Positions 9,169-18,566 of a DNA stretch of 64,000 bases are shown piece by piece. The position numbers and the translations under genes are program-made. Within the stretch, counting starts at the first letter, position 1; the number at the start of each line of letters is the position of its first letter. The stretch is from Hyphomicrobium sp. (GTDB taxonomy: Bacteria; Pseudomonadota; Alphaproteobacteria; Rhizobiales; Hyphomicrobiaceae). The stretch is from positions 1 through 64,000 of the forward strand of contig JASBTM010000017.1 in assembly GCA_030148425.1 (NCBI GenBank), in the 5' to 3' direction. Under the pieces are notes generated by a model that saw nothing but the letters and a program-made list of their open reading frames with translations, was not told where the DNA came from and searched no databases.

Positions 9169-11205
9169 ATGGCGGACGTTTCAGGTGCGTTTGCGACTCT
9201 TTCTCCATCAGAAATCAGGTCTGCTCTATCCAGCCGCGAGCGCTACGAGGTGCAAAACGCTACCGCTTTGGAGGCGACGGCCGAGGTAACAATACCTGAA
9301 CTGAGCAATGCGGAATTACGCAGCAAAATTTCGGACCGCGCGTATGATCTTATCGTGCAGTTCGAGACCGGCGGTCGTGGATATTATGAAAGTCCCCACG
9401 GAATAAATAGCCGACCGTGCTGGCCTGGGGGAGCTTCGGGGGTAACCATCGGATGTGGATACGATCTTGGATACAATAGCGAAGTCGATTTCCGGGCTAC
9501 GTGGAGGGATAAGCTTTCGCCCGCAGATATTACCGTTCTGGCGGGCGCGATCGGCAAGAAGGGGCAAGCAGCGCGTTCCTTTATGCCTCGCGTGTCCCAC
9601 ATCATTATTCCATGGGGCGTGGCACTCGCCGTTTTCGATGCGACTGACCTGCCGCGAGAGGAGCTTCTGACCCTGCGGAGCCTTCCGCGCGCCATCGAGT
9701 TACATCCTCACTGCGTCGGCGCTCTTGTCAGCCTTGTCTTCAACCGCGGCGCCTCGTTTTCTTTATCAGACGACCGGTATCGTGAGATGCGGGAAATTGC
9801 GCGTCTTATCCGAACCGGAGATTTCAAGGGCGTGCCAGCGCAGTTCCGCGCCATGAAACGGCTCTGGGAAGGAACAGGGCAGAGCGGTTTGTTGATCCGA
9901 AGAGATAAAGAAGCGCAACTATTTCAGGATGGCCTCGATGCGATGGTCATCGCAAATCAGTCGGAAAATCTGGCAACGTTGATTGGCGCGGGGTCCGCGG
10001 CTGAAGCAATCGAATCTCCGCTGGCAGGTAGTGATCCAAACTTGAGCTGGCTCGATAGTCTCACTGATGATCAGCTCGATGCGCTAATCTACGGAAAAGG
10101 TGTCATAGCGGATGGCCCCCCCCAAGAAATTCCCGACGACCTCGAAGCATCGGCCATACGTTATGACAAATCGGACGTCCGCTGGGTCTTGAACGATCGG
10201 AACCATCCCGATTATGTCCACCTGCCGCCGGATGCTAAAGGTACGTCATTTAATCTTACACCTAATGACCTCGAGCGGCTTATCGCGAGCAATCGTTTTC
10301 AGCCATATGAAGGAGATCACCACAAGATCATCTTCGCGCTACGTGGAGCGAAGTTGACAAGCAACAGCCTTTCGCAGGAGGGGGTTGATGAACTGCAGTT
10401 GGTTGACGCCCGACCGAACCATTTCAACTTCCAATGCGTTATCGGAATCTACGACAAGATATCTCGCAAGCTTTTCGCTTATACCGGGTCGACGGTCTGC
10501 AACGCCGGTGCGGTAGTCGCCTGCTATAATTATTACAACCACTTCAGCCCCGAGAAGCAGGGCAATATATTGCTGACGGGCTGCTATCAAATGTGCGTCG
10601 GAACGCACTACGGGCATGTGACCGTTCCTGGTGTCTTCCGTTTGGGAGACGGCCGCGGACCTGAAAACGCCACCAAGCATCTCGTGCTCCGTACTGGCAA
10701 TGACGTCACTTTTGGAACGCAGGACATCTTCGACCCGTGTGTGCCGCAGGATAATCTTCATCCGTCCTTTCATCCGGCAAATTCGAAGTTTTCGTCGCTT
10801 GGCTGCCTTACGGTCCACGGGACCTACAGCAATGGGCATCAAGAAGAATGGAAGAAGTTTCGCGCCGCCGCCGGCTTGCACGCCTCCTCGGACGGTATGG
10901 GCACCCGCTACGATATGGTCGTACTGACAGGCCTTGATGCTGCGACCGCCGTCATGCGGCGCACGCTCTCGGATCAAGAGTTCGACGGGATTCTGGCATG
11001 CATTCGGCAAGGATCCCGTGGGGATCAGGTAAAGGCTCTGCAGGCTAAGCTCGGGATGCCCAGTCCCGACGGCGTGTTCGACTGGCAGACGGCGGAAAAG
11101 CTCGTACAGACGCAAAAGAGCATTCTTGGCTGGGCCTCCGCAACGTATGGCCGGAATATGGATACGCTTCTCGGTTTTGGAATTTTTACCCAGCCAGGTG
11201 CATAG
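9169..11205 (+). CDS. Multidomain peptidoglycan-active protein: GH24-like lysozyme, SxGC-type domain, peptidoglycan-binding domain
   Basis: 678 aa from ATG 9169, preceded by GAGGGA at 7 bases. Residues about 55-270 are a T4-lysozyme/pesticin-like glycosidase: probable catalytic Glu66 in QFETGG and GVTIGCGYDLG at 91-101. A middle region (about 410-560) contains an YTGST strand, a VGTH..... PGVFRLGD block and SSLGC at about 542-546, recalling L,D-transpeptidase-like folds with an S-x-G-C active site; that call is tentative. Residues about 611-650 form a PG_binding_1 repeat (QGSRGDQVKALQAKLG). No signal peptide is visible, so the enzyme is either released by lysis, exported by a dedicated system or held inside. 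It opens a tight four-gene plus-strand operon. Confidence 0.8.
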   Translation: MADVSGAFATLSPSEIRSALSSRERYEVQNATALEATAEVTIPELSNAELRSKISDRAYDLIVQFETGGRGYYESPHGINSRPCWPGGASGVTIGCGYDLGYNSEVDFRATWRDKLSPADITVLAGAIGKKGQAARSFMPRVSHIIIPWGVALAVFDATDLPREELLTLRSLPRAIELHPHCVGALVSLVFNRGASFSLSDDRYREMREIARLIRTGDFKGVPAQFRAMKRLWEGTGQSGLLIRRDKEAQLFQDGLDAMVIANQSENLATLIGAGSAAEAIESPLAGSDPNLSWLDSLTDDQLDALIYGKGVIADGPPQEIPDDLEASAIRYDKSDVRWVLNDRNHPDYVHLPPDAKGTSFNLTPNDLERLIASNRFQPYEGDHHKIIFALRGAKLTSNSLSQEGVDELQLVDARPNHFNFQCVIGIYDKISRKLFAYTGSTVCNAGAVVACYNYYNHFSPEKQGNILLTGCYQMCVGTHYGHVTVPGVFRLGDGRGPENATKHLVLRTGNDVTFGTQDIFDPCVPQDNLHPSFHPANSKFSSLGCLTVHGTYSNGHQEEWKKFRAAAGLHASSDGMGTRYDMVVLTGLDAATAVMRRTLSDQEFDGILACIRQGSRGDQVKALQAKLGMPSPDGVFDWQTAEKLVQTQKSILGWASATYGRNMDTLLGFGIFTQPGA

Positions 11206-11215
11206 GATAGTAAAA

Positions 11216-12478
11216 TTGCAGAAATCCATTGCGGATTCGAAATCGTCTTTGCCCGTCGTCACACTGCGGACGTTCTCGAAGGCGCCATCGGTGGAAACGA
11301 GCGGCGTTGAAAACACTGGAAATGCCGATCTGGCCAGATACGAACGGGTGATATCGGCTGTCGCCGAGGAAACCTCCAAGTGCGGCGCCGATATATTTAT
11401 CTCCGTGCAAGATGGGGATGCATCCAGAATCCAAAGCGCGATTGCTGAAGGCGGTAATTTGGGCTCCCCCCTTCAAAGTGGCGGTTTGGAAGCGCAATTT
11501 GGCGAAGGTCTGACCGGCGGCGATTTAATCGGCTGGGCGCTTAGCATCATGGATCACATAGGCGCGAAAAACTGGCGCCCGATCATAAGGCCGCCTGACA
11601 CCACGGCCGATGCGCTTCCCAATAGCGGTCGCATGGCAATTCTGAGCGATTGGGGAACCGGTCTCTACGGCGCGCCTGCCTCCGCAGCCTCCATCGAGCG
11701 CACCGGTGGCTATGAGATCGTCTGGCATCTCGGAGACGTTTATTACTCGGGGACGCAGCGAGAAATAAGAAGCCGATTTCTCGACCTGTGGCCGACGGGA
11801 GCGGGAAAGATAAGTCGTGCTTTAAACGGCAATCATGAGATGTATTCGGGAGGCTATGCTTACTTCGATACCCTCCTGCCTGAGTTTTGCCAGCCCTCCA
11901 GCTATTTCGCATTTCAGAACGATCACTGGATTTTTGTTGGACTAGATACTGCGCACACAGAACATGATTTGGACAACGAGCAGGTGAGTTGGCTCATGGC
12001 TGTTCTGCGAAAAGCGGGGTCGCGCAAGATCGTATTGTTTTCCCACCACCAGCCATACTCCCGACTCGATAAGCAAGGGCCGAAACTTCAGGAGGCGTTG
12101 AAAGATCTTTTGCAGATGCGCGCGATTACGGCTTGGTATTGGGGACACGAGCACAATTGCGTCGTCTACGACCGGCATCCCACTTTCGGACTGCTCGGGC
12201 GCTGCATCGGCAACGGCGGCGTACCCTCACCGCGCTACTCCGAAGTCCGAAATGCACTTCAATATTTGGAGAGTGCAGGCGTTCGCTGGATGAGGATCGA
12301 ACCAAATGACAATGCTCCCGGTTGCCTCGTTCTCGATGGACCTAACCCTTACGTCGTCGGCGAAGAGGAGAGGTTTGGACCACACGGCTATCTGACATTG
12401 GAGTTTGACGGCGAGCGTCTGACCGAATGCATACACCTGCCGGACGGAATTGAAATTTTCAAAATGGACATCGCTTAG
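11216..12478 (+). CDS. Calcineurin-like metallophosphoesterase
   Basis: 420 aa from the proposed TTG start at 11216, chosen because AGGA (11204-11207) lies 8 bases upstream and because it falls just after the stop of the preceding gene. In-frame alternatives are GTG 11198 and ATG 11147, which would overlap that gene. All metal-binding motifs are present in order: ILSDWGTG (D-x-G like), HLGDVYYSG (GDxx), LNGNHEM (GNHE), LFSHHQPYS and WGHEHN (GHxH). It is probably a phosphodiesterase or phosphomonoesterase with two metals; the substrate is not predictable. There is no export signal. The N-terminal 100 residues match nothing I recognise. It is second gene of the operon with the lysozyme-like protein. 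Confidence 0.85.
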   Translation: MQKSIADSKSSLPVVTLRTFSKAPSVETSGVENTGNADLARYERVISAVAEETSKCGADIFISVQDGDASRIQSAIAEGGNLGSPLQSGGLEAQFGEGLTGGDLIGWALSIMDHIGAKNWRPIIRPPDTTADALPNSGRMAILSDWGTGLYGAPASAASIERTGGYEIVWHLGDVYYSGTQREIRSRFLDLWPTGAGKISRALNGNHEMYSGGYAYFDTLLPEFCQPSSYFAFQNDHWIFVGLDTAHTEHDLDNEQVSWLMAVLRKAGSRKIVLFSHHQPYSRLDKQGPKLQEALKDLLQMRAITAWYWGHEHNCVVYDRHPTFGLLGRCIGNGGVPSPRYSEVRNALQYLESAGVRWMRIEPNDNAPGCLVLDGPNPYVVGEEERFGPHGYLTLEFDGERLTECIHLPDGIEIFKMDIA

Positions 12479-12511
12479 AAGCAACTTTTTTGAAAGCTCC
12501 GAGGGGATCAT

Positions 12512-13702
12512 ATGAAGGTCAATTGGAACGCTAGGGCATCAGAATCTGGCATCTCGGAAGCCGCGAGAGTCCTACTGACCCCGAGACATCCCGGAGGGAG
12601 CCTCGAAAGCACAGAGACATCAGAAGGTCGCAAGCCAATCGGGGAAAAAGAGCGACTACAGCGCTTGAGCGAGAGCCTAGCGTCGGCATCGCCGACCGAA
12701 GATGACGGCTCGCAAGAAGAAGTGAAAAAGCGCGTGATGGAAGGGGCAGCCTCGGGGCTTGCTAAACTCAACGAAGGCGAACCTGCAGCGAGCTTCACCG
12801 TCGGCGAACAGATCGGTCTTGAGGCCGTGATTCTGACCGGTGGCGAGCGGCCCAGCTTATTCGTCCGGCAAGGAACGATAGACTTTTCTTCTCCCGATAT
12901 CGGCGACTGGTCCGCAGATCTATGGCGCGTCAAAACAAAGATCACAAGTGTGGCGAACTCCGTCGGGCGCATCAACGTTCCGGTGGCGCCATATTTCGCC
13001 GGAACATGCTTTGCGATTTATGAAGGTCTGGTGCTCACAAACCGTCACGTTCTTGAGGCCATCGCTTCTCCTGACGCCAACGGCGGGTGGATCTTCAAAT
13101 GGCCCAAACAGACGTTCATCGATTTCGTTGGAGAGGATGGGAACGCGGCGTCAACGAACTTTGCAGTGACGGGAGTCAAGATTTCCGGTCCTGATATGAT
13201 CAATAACACCGTGAATTTTTCTCACCTCGACATGGCCGTTCTGCACGTGGACGCCGTCTCTAATTCGGCTTCGGTCGCCTTTCCCGCAAACTTGAATTTT
13301 GAATCAAGCATCGCAAGTCCGGGCTTTGGGCAGGATATCTACGTGATGGGCTTCCCCGGCAAACCTATCGTCTGGCAGTTCGGAACGACACCCCCGCCGC
13401 AAACCGAAACGTCAGAGGTGCTTTCTTTGCTTTTCAGCAACAGATTTGGTGTCAAACGCTTGGCGCCTGGCGTCATCAATGCTGGGCCCGGCCAAGTGGC
13501 GGGCGACGAAAAAAAATGGATTTTCTCTCATGACGCTTCGACACTCGGAGGAAACTCCGGATCGTGCATCATCGATCTGTCTGGAGATGGGTGCACTGTC
13601 GTCGGGCTGCACTTTGCTGGCGTAAACCGGCAGCAGAACTGGGCCCACGCGGCGGGGATGCTACAGCGCTTCTTGCAGAATTCCGGGCACTTGGTGTCGT
13701 AA
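12512..13702 (+). CDS. Trypsin-like serine protease with long N-terminal extension
   Basis: 396 aa. The first about 100 residues are polar and probably disordered. A chymotrypsin-fold protease follows with the triad His179 (LTNRHV), Asp240 (HLDMAVLHV) and Ser349 (GGNSGS). There is no signal peptide or membrane anchor, unlike periplasmic Deg proteases, and no PDZ domain. It lies 33 bp after the phosphoesterase gene and 53 bp before the small membrane protein, so it belongs to the same transcript. A cytoplasmic trypsin-like enzyme beside a caspase-like enzyme fits proteolytic effector or activator roles in conflict systems; that is inference. Confidence 0.86.
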   Translation: MKVNWNARASESGISEAARVLLTPRHPGGSLESTETSEGRKPIGEKERLQRLSESLASASPTEDDGSQEEVKKRVMEGAASGLAKLNEGEPAASFTVGEQIGLEAVILTGGERPSLFVRQGTIDFSSPDIGDWSADLWRVKTKITSVANSVGRINVPVAPYFAGTCFAIYEGLVLTNRHVLEAIASPDANGGWIFKWPKQTFIDFVGEDGNAASTNFAVTGVKISGPDMINNTVNFSHLDMAVLHVDAVSNSASVAFPANLNFESSIASPGFGQDIYVMGFPGKPIVWQFGTTPPPQTETSEVLSLLFSNRFGVKRLAPGVINAGPGQVAGDEKKWIFSHDASTLGGNSGSCIIDLSGDGCTVVGLHFAGVNRQQNWAHAAGMLQRFLQNSGHLVS

Positions 13703-13755
13703 ACGACGACGGCCAAGGCTCAGGCGAAAGTCAGCGATCAAAGAGGGGACAGGCG

Positions 13756-14151
13756 ATGGATTTTCGAAAATTCTTTAATCGATCCGTTTTTCAATACCCA
13801 CAGGGAAACAAGACGGAAGGAACGCCAGGGACAGAACAATCTTTGCCGGCAGGCCGAGAAGGGACCTTTGTGACGGAACAAGCGCTTTTCTCGTTCAGTG
13901 GCATGACCGCGAGCATCGCGCTTGCCAACGCTATCGCTGGGCATGTCGGCATCACAAGTCCTCTGATAGGCGCGCTTCTCTCGCTCGCAGCCGGCATCTT
14001 TTTGTTTTATGTCCAAGAAACCGATCCGAAGAAACTCAGCGCTCAAGATTCCCGGCTGCCTGTCCGTGTCGTGATTGCCGTCATCAATACGATGCAGATT
14101 TACGCAGCGGTTTATGGAATCGGCGTCGCAACAGGCACGTCTTCCTCCTGA
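13756..14151 (+). CDS. Small inner-membrane protein
   Basis: 131 aa from ATG 13756, preceded by GAGGGG; the frame is open further upstream but that part overlaps the protease gene in another frame. The first about 45 residues are polar. Then come hydrophobic stretches at about 49-65, 70-85 and 100-125, giving two or three membrane spans. No family recognised. As last gene of the lysozyme/phosphoesterase/trypsin operon it could be a membrane anchor, pore or immunity partner for the others, but nothing in the sequence decides this. Confidence 0.68.
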   Translation: MDFRKFFNRSVFQYPQGNKTEGTPGTEQSLPAGREGTFVTEQALFSFSGMTASIALANAIAGHVGITSPLIGALLSLAAGIFLFYVQETDPKKLSAQDSRLPVRVVIAVINTMQIYAAVYGIGVATGTSSS

Positions 14152-14163
14152 CTATAGCCGCAT

Positions 14164-14209
14164 CCCGCCCCTTAGAGCGGAAACATCAGCGCTGATGATC
14201 CTGGGCGGG
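14164..14209. terminator. Hairpin between convergent genes, possible terminator
   Basis: CCCGCCC and GGGCGGG form outer arms around a perfect inner palindrome CATCAGCGCTGATG (14184-14197). It lies 12 bp past the stop of the small membrane protein gene and faces the convergent gene ending at 14391. There is no T tract, so a role as terminator is only plausible. From 14210 to 14390 I see nothing else. Confidence 0.35.
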
Positions 14210-14390
14210 TGCCAAAAGTTATAGGCCGCGATCTCAATCGTTTCTTTCGATGCAAACCGGGGCGTTACGCGGCTCCGGGCCCGCGATGTTCAGATTGGAT
14301 CAGCAGGCGGAGGGCAGCGCCGTATTTGCTCGCTCAAACCGGGAGCGGAGCTTTGACGTTATCAGCACCCTCCGCATCGTCAAATGCCAA

Positions 14391-15509
14391 TCAAACTATT
14401 AGGCCCACCTGCGCAAGTTCCTCTTTGCGACCTCCCGCCAAACACGCGTTTGGATCGAGCAGCGGTTCATAACTTTTTATAAATGCCCAGAACAGGGAGC
14501 GAGCGTCATAGATCGATAGATAGTTTCCCAACGCACCGTACAGGGCTCCGCTAGCGATCTGGATATTTCCATCGAATTGTTTGTGAGTCGCGACGCTGTC
14601 CAACAAAGAGCGAACGTCGGGGTACTCATCAGACGAACGCAGCAGCTCGATTAACGACGCTTTGACGGGCGCTCCCTTCGCCGTCACAACCGTAAAACTC
14701 TTTTCTCCGAGAATAGCGACGCTTAGCTTTTTTGCGTCGAAGGCCCCGGACATGTATCGAGATTGGTTCGCATCCAATGTGATCTTAACTGGTAGTGTCC
14801 AAGGACGCTCATCAGCGTCGCGGAATTTAACCGGAACAGCGTAGGTCTGGGAGGAGCCCGTGACTTCGAATTCTTCGAACTCAATCAATGTTTCTTTGCG
14901 GGAACCGGAATAGAATAGATCGACAATATCGGCGACCGCGCCAATAACACCCACAGCCGTCGCGGGTAAAGGGAGAAAGCTTGCCAGCGCCCCCTCGCTG
15001 AAGAGCTTAGACGTCTTTTTCAAAGAGTCGAAATCCATTGCGCGCGCAGCGGAGAAGTATACCTCAACACCTATTTTGTAGCGGCGCGTCATATCCGACA
15101 CGAGCAATTGATCGACCAGTGTTCCAGACCACTGCGTCGACTGTAGTTGCTCGACAATCTTATCGACAAAGAAGAAGACTCGCTGATTTTTCCACTGGAA
15201 AGTCAGAATTGGTTCCTTGGCTAGCTCCTTATCCGTGCCGTCTTTGACGACGATGGTTATCGTATAGGTTCCCTCCGAATTCCCAAACTTTCCCGGCAGA
15301 GTATCGGTAAAGGCTAGAATTGCTTTTTTTAGATAGTCTCGCTCCGACTCATCGCCGATTTTGTAACTCACCGTTCCGTAGCCGCGCTTAGGATCGACGC
15401 GAACCGCTGCTGCAGTCGCCTCCACGGCGATTTCTGTGAATCTTGAGGCAAATTTGGCCGGCATCTCTATGTCGACGAACTCGACTTGGTCGGCCTCAGA
15501 AAGGGACAT
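14391..15509 (-). CDS. Protein of unknown function
   Basis: 372 aa from ATG 15509, chosen because AAGGAG lies 7 bases upstream; longer frames exist. I do not recognise a family. Residues about 1-150 look like beta-rich domains (alternating strands such as TYTITIVVKDG and ILTFQWKNQRVFFFV). A Gly/Ala-rich hydrophobic segment at about 190-210 (FLPLPATAVGVIGAVADIV) could be one membrane span or a buried helix. The last 150 residues are mixed alpha/beta with no motif. It is transcribed towards the trypsin operon and lies between two protease genes, so it probably belongs to the same island. A role as regulator, inhibitor or target is open. Confidence 0.68.
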   Translation of the reverse strand: MSLSEADQVEFVDIEMPAKFASRFTEIAVEATAAAVRVDPKRGYGTVSYKIGDESERDYLKKAILAFTDTLPGKFGNSEGTYTITIVVKDGTDKELAKEPILTFQWKNQRVFFFVDKIVEQLQSTQWSGTLVDQLLVSDMTRRYKIGVEVYFSAARAMDFDSLKKTSKLFSEGALASFLPLPATAVGVIGAVADIVDLFYSGSRKETLIEFEEFEVTGSSQTYAVPVKFRDADERPWTLPVKITLDANQSRYMSGAFDAKKLSVAILGEKSFTVVTAKGAPVKASLIELLRSSDEYPDVRSLLDSVATHKQFDGNIQIASGALYGALGNYLSIYDARSLFWAFIKSYEPLLDPNACLAGGRKEELAQVGLIV

Positions 15510-16101
15510 TTGAAAACTCCTTGAATTTGAAAACGAGTTTCGTTGAAATTGGCGGTTGGCACTTATCGAAGCTGTCAAGCGGGCGACGCTCATCTAGACA
15601 CTGACCGGAGAAAACCTACGACTTCATTCCACCGGCTTCAGTCTCCCACAGAAAGTCTTTTCGGGTCGATGCGAAAGTCTCATCCAGGTCGCGAATAAAA
15701 GGCGTAGGGGAACATCCAGCAATACAAAGCATTCCATATTTCTTTATAATTTCCGTGACTCTAATTCGTCTTCCCGCATCTGCCAAACATGCTGATGAGG
15801 AAATTTAGACCGCGCCATGGCAGAGCAATGCGATAGCAACCGTAAGGAATTCCGAGAGGCTCGATATTTGAAACACGCAATCGTATTGATGAGGCCGCGG
15901 AAATCTCCGAGCAGACACTCACTTTCCCTTGCGGACATGAAATATAATCTGTATAGTGATGATATGTAAGAATCTCTCCTGAAATTTTTTTGGCGGCTCA
16001 TTGCAATGTCGACATCCGTCGTACGTCTTCACAAGCATCTGTAGTCGGCTCGTTCGACGTCGCAGTTCTCAACAATACCTAAGCTGACGTTGGATCTGCA
16101 C
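15510..16101. other. Intergenic region between divergent genes
   Basis: About 590 bp between the divergent unknown gene and the second trypsin gene. It is AT-richer than its flanks, for example around 15730-15990. It presumably holds both promoters, but I cannot pick out a convincing -35/-10 pair. A minus-strand frame of 85 codons at 15744-16001 has no ribosome-binding site or recognisable product and is not called. Confidence 0.5.
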
Positions 16102-17907
16102 ATGAGCAGCAAGCTACCGCAACTGACAATCAATCAACGAAAATACCTTGAGATGCTGACGGGCGCCGCAACCGGCGATATGGAACTTCAACACGCTCTG
16201 ACACGCGCGTTGCTCAAGGGTACCGCCGGACTGTTGCCTAACAACACCGGAGACATGCTCGCGCAGATCTACAAGGGGTTCAAAACGCTTGTAAGGCCGA
16301 CTGCCGAGAATATTGCAAACGCCGACGGAGAGAGACGGAGCGAGATCCGCCGTGATCTTGAGCGGCTGCGCACATTCGATATCGCCGGAAAATTAGACGC
16401 TAGGCTAGAGCAGAGCAAGGGCGCCAGTGTTGAGAGCTATTCGAGATCGGCAGGATTCTCGGAAACCGTGCCGTGGCTAGCGAAGGCTTCGGAGATATAC
16501 AATCGTATCTGTGTTGTTGCGTTTCGCGGCCCTAGGCGAACAGCACTCGGGACCGGTTTCCTCGTAGCGGATGACCTCGTACTGACCGCCAATCATGTGG
16601 TCGACGAACACATATCAAATGCCGTCCCAAACGGATCAATCGTTTGTATTTTCGACCGCACGCGCGCGGGCCTTGCGGAAACGGTACATCAGGTAGCGAT
16701 GGCTCTCTGTAATGAGCCGGGCCCTCGTGGTGAATTAGACAGTAGGGCGCGCCGGCGCCCTCGCTCCAACGAACTCGATTTCGCGCTGTTGCGGTTAGCT
16801 TCTCCTGCGGGCCAAGATCCGATCGGCGATCGCCTTCGCGGAAGTATCAGCACGGTTTTCGGCGCACCTTTCTGCGAACCTAGACAGCCCCTGCTCATCA
16901 TTCAGCATCCTGCCGGACAGCTTTCGAGCATCGAAGTCGGTAATGTGCACCGAGATCCTTATGTCGGGTCCCAAACCGACCCTGCGTTTCCAACACGCCT
17001 ACGCTATCATGCGAAAACTTCCGGAGGTTCATCCGGCGCCCCTTGCTTCACCTGGAATTTTGATCTGATCGCAATTCATCAGGCGTTTACTGGCTTGGCA
17101 GCCGAAGAAGGAGCCGTCAAACAGGGGATACCTTTGCAATCCATTCTAGCGCGGCTCGACGGAGTGGCTGGCGTGCCCCCCTTCTGGAAGGTCAATACCC
17201 GGTCAGAGCGGAACTCGCCTGACAAAAATGAGATCGTAGAGAGCCGACCATTTGCATCTGTATCAGGAGCACCCGAGTCCGGTGCTCCCGATCAGATTGG
17301 ATTAAAGTGGCTCGGCAAGAAGGTGCAAGACGACGCGATTTCAAATTTCTGTAGCGCCGTCAAAGACACTGTCAACGCAACAGCACCAGGCGGTATATTT
17401 TCGCACAATGATAACTATGCCAAGCTGGATCAATCTTATGGGCGCTTCTACTGGCTGGCCAATGGATTTCACGAACTTAACGATAACTTTGATCCCAGCG
17501 ACCCCGTTTTTTATTACGAATTGTGGTTTCGAGAGCGCCGTCGGGCGGAAACAAATACATGCGATATTTCGATCGTGTGGCACCGTGAGGGAGAGAGGGA
17601 TCTGCGCGGTAACAAGGGCATAGACGAGCGCATGACAAGACTAGGAGAGGCGGCCCAAAAGCAGTTCGCACGGGACCTCGACGCCGGACGTTTGACGTTC
17701 GCACGAATCGATGAGCACGATGCCAATTTGACAGTCGGCATACGTAGGCGTTTGCGCAACATTTACGACCCAGATTCAGGACGCGGCTGGTGGTTGGAAA
17801 CGGCCGTGGAGAAGGTCGCCAACGACATTATTTTCCTGAAGAGTTCCGTCGAGAGTCGCCTCGTCAAAATTATTTCCGCCAGAAAGCGTGTGCCAAAGCA
17901 CCGATAA
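16102..17907 (+). CDS. Trypsin-like protease with N- and C-terminal accessory domains
   Basis: 601 aa from ATG 16102; a TTG four codons upstream is less likely. Residues 1-100 form an all-helical region (NQRKYLEMLTGAA..., then a charged helix ERRSEIRRDLERLR) of the size of the small adaptor domains often fused to conflict-system effectors. The protease domain covers about 125-350, with His165 (LTANHVV), Asp226 (LDFALLRL) and Ser311 (SGGSSGAP). Residues about 400-601 are a separate domain I do not recognise, rich in Trp, Arg and acidic residues. No signal peptide. It stands alone, 592 bp from the divergent unknown gene, and closes the hydrolase cluster. Confidence 0.83.
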   Translation: MSSKLPQLTINQRKYLEMLTGAATGDMELQHALTRALLKGTAGLLPNNTGDMLAQIYKGFKTLVRPTAENIANADGERRSEIRRDLERLRTFDIAGKLDARLEQSKGASVESYSRSAGFSETVPWLAKASEIYNRICVVAFRGPRRTALGTGFLVADDLVLTANHVVDEHISNAVPNGSIVCIFDRTRAGLAETVHQVAMALCNEPGPRGELDSRARRRPRSNELDFALLRLASPAGQDPIGDRLRGSISTVFGAPFCEPRQPLLIIQHPAGQLSSIEVGNVHRDPYVGSQTDPAFPTRLRYHAKTSGGSSGAPCFTWNFDLIAIHQAFTGLAAEEGAVKQGIPLQSILARLDGVAGVPPFWKVNTRSERNSPDKNEIVESRPFASVSGAPESGAPDQIGLKWLGKKVQDDAISNFCSAVKDTVNATAPGGIFSHNDNYAKLDQSYGRFYWLANGFHELNDNFDPSDPVFYYELWFRERRRAETNTCDISIVWHREGERDLRGNKGIDERMTRLGEAAQKQFARDLDAGRLTFARIDEHDANLTVGIRRRLRNIYDPDSGRGWWLETAVEKVANDIIFLKSSVESRLVKIISARKRVPKHR

Positions 17908-18384
17908 ATGATGCCCTTCGACGATACTGTGAACGAACCGCTGCTTAGCTGTCGACACTTCAGGTGAGTATGCCGCGTCGGAGATCCCCAAAAGATAGCT
18001 AAGGCGATATTATAATGGTCTGACGACACTTGCGATGCTGGCATCTAGCGTTTTCTGATCCCGGCAGCCTTCGGCCGAACAACCCTTCCACGCTCAAGGC
18101 CTTGGCAGCCGTTACCGCTTGGATCATCTACGCCCAGCAAGTCTGCATGCTTCTGGAGCGTAACGAACAGTAACACGCGTTTGGGCCTGGCGTCGGTTCC
18201 CGAGTTGTCTGAAAAGAGAATTCTGAAACGCAGTTTCTATCGGCTATTCTGCGGTTGGGTTTCGCCTCAGAAGGGATTTCTTCCTCACGTCCTTTCGTTG
18301 TCGGTCGGCTGAGTGCTGCCCAGGCACTGAGTTCCATCCAGCGCATGACAAAGATCCTTTCCCTATTTCGTGCGCGCGTGCTGG

Positions 18385-18540
18385 CCTCGGAGGCACTTGC
18401 GGATGAACCTTTCGCACGACGAGCCCGTCCCACTCTAGCTCACGCAACTGCTGGATAAACATCTTCTGGCTTACGGCACGAAGCGCGCGTTCCAGATCGG
18501 AAAAGCGCAGTATCGCGGGGCAGAAAGATAATCCGCGGAA
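18385..18540 (-). pseudogene. HxlR-family transcription regulator fragment
   Basis: The minus strand reads RFSDLERALRAVSQK followed by MFIQQLRELEWDGLV and HPQVPPR, the winged-helix core of HxlR regulators (normally about 110 aa). The N-terminal helix with its conserved Cys is gone and the C-terminal part after VPPR is frameshifted, so this is a decayed gene. From 17908 to 18384 I see nothing else that can be supported. Confidence 0.6.
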
Positions 18541-18566
18541 CTGTTCAATTCTAATTTGCTCATCAA

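Noticed and set aside
15744..16001. Minus-strand frame of 85 codons
   Set aside because: No start signal and no family; it lies in an AT-rich intergenic region expected to hold promoters.
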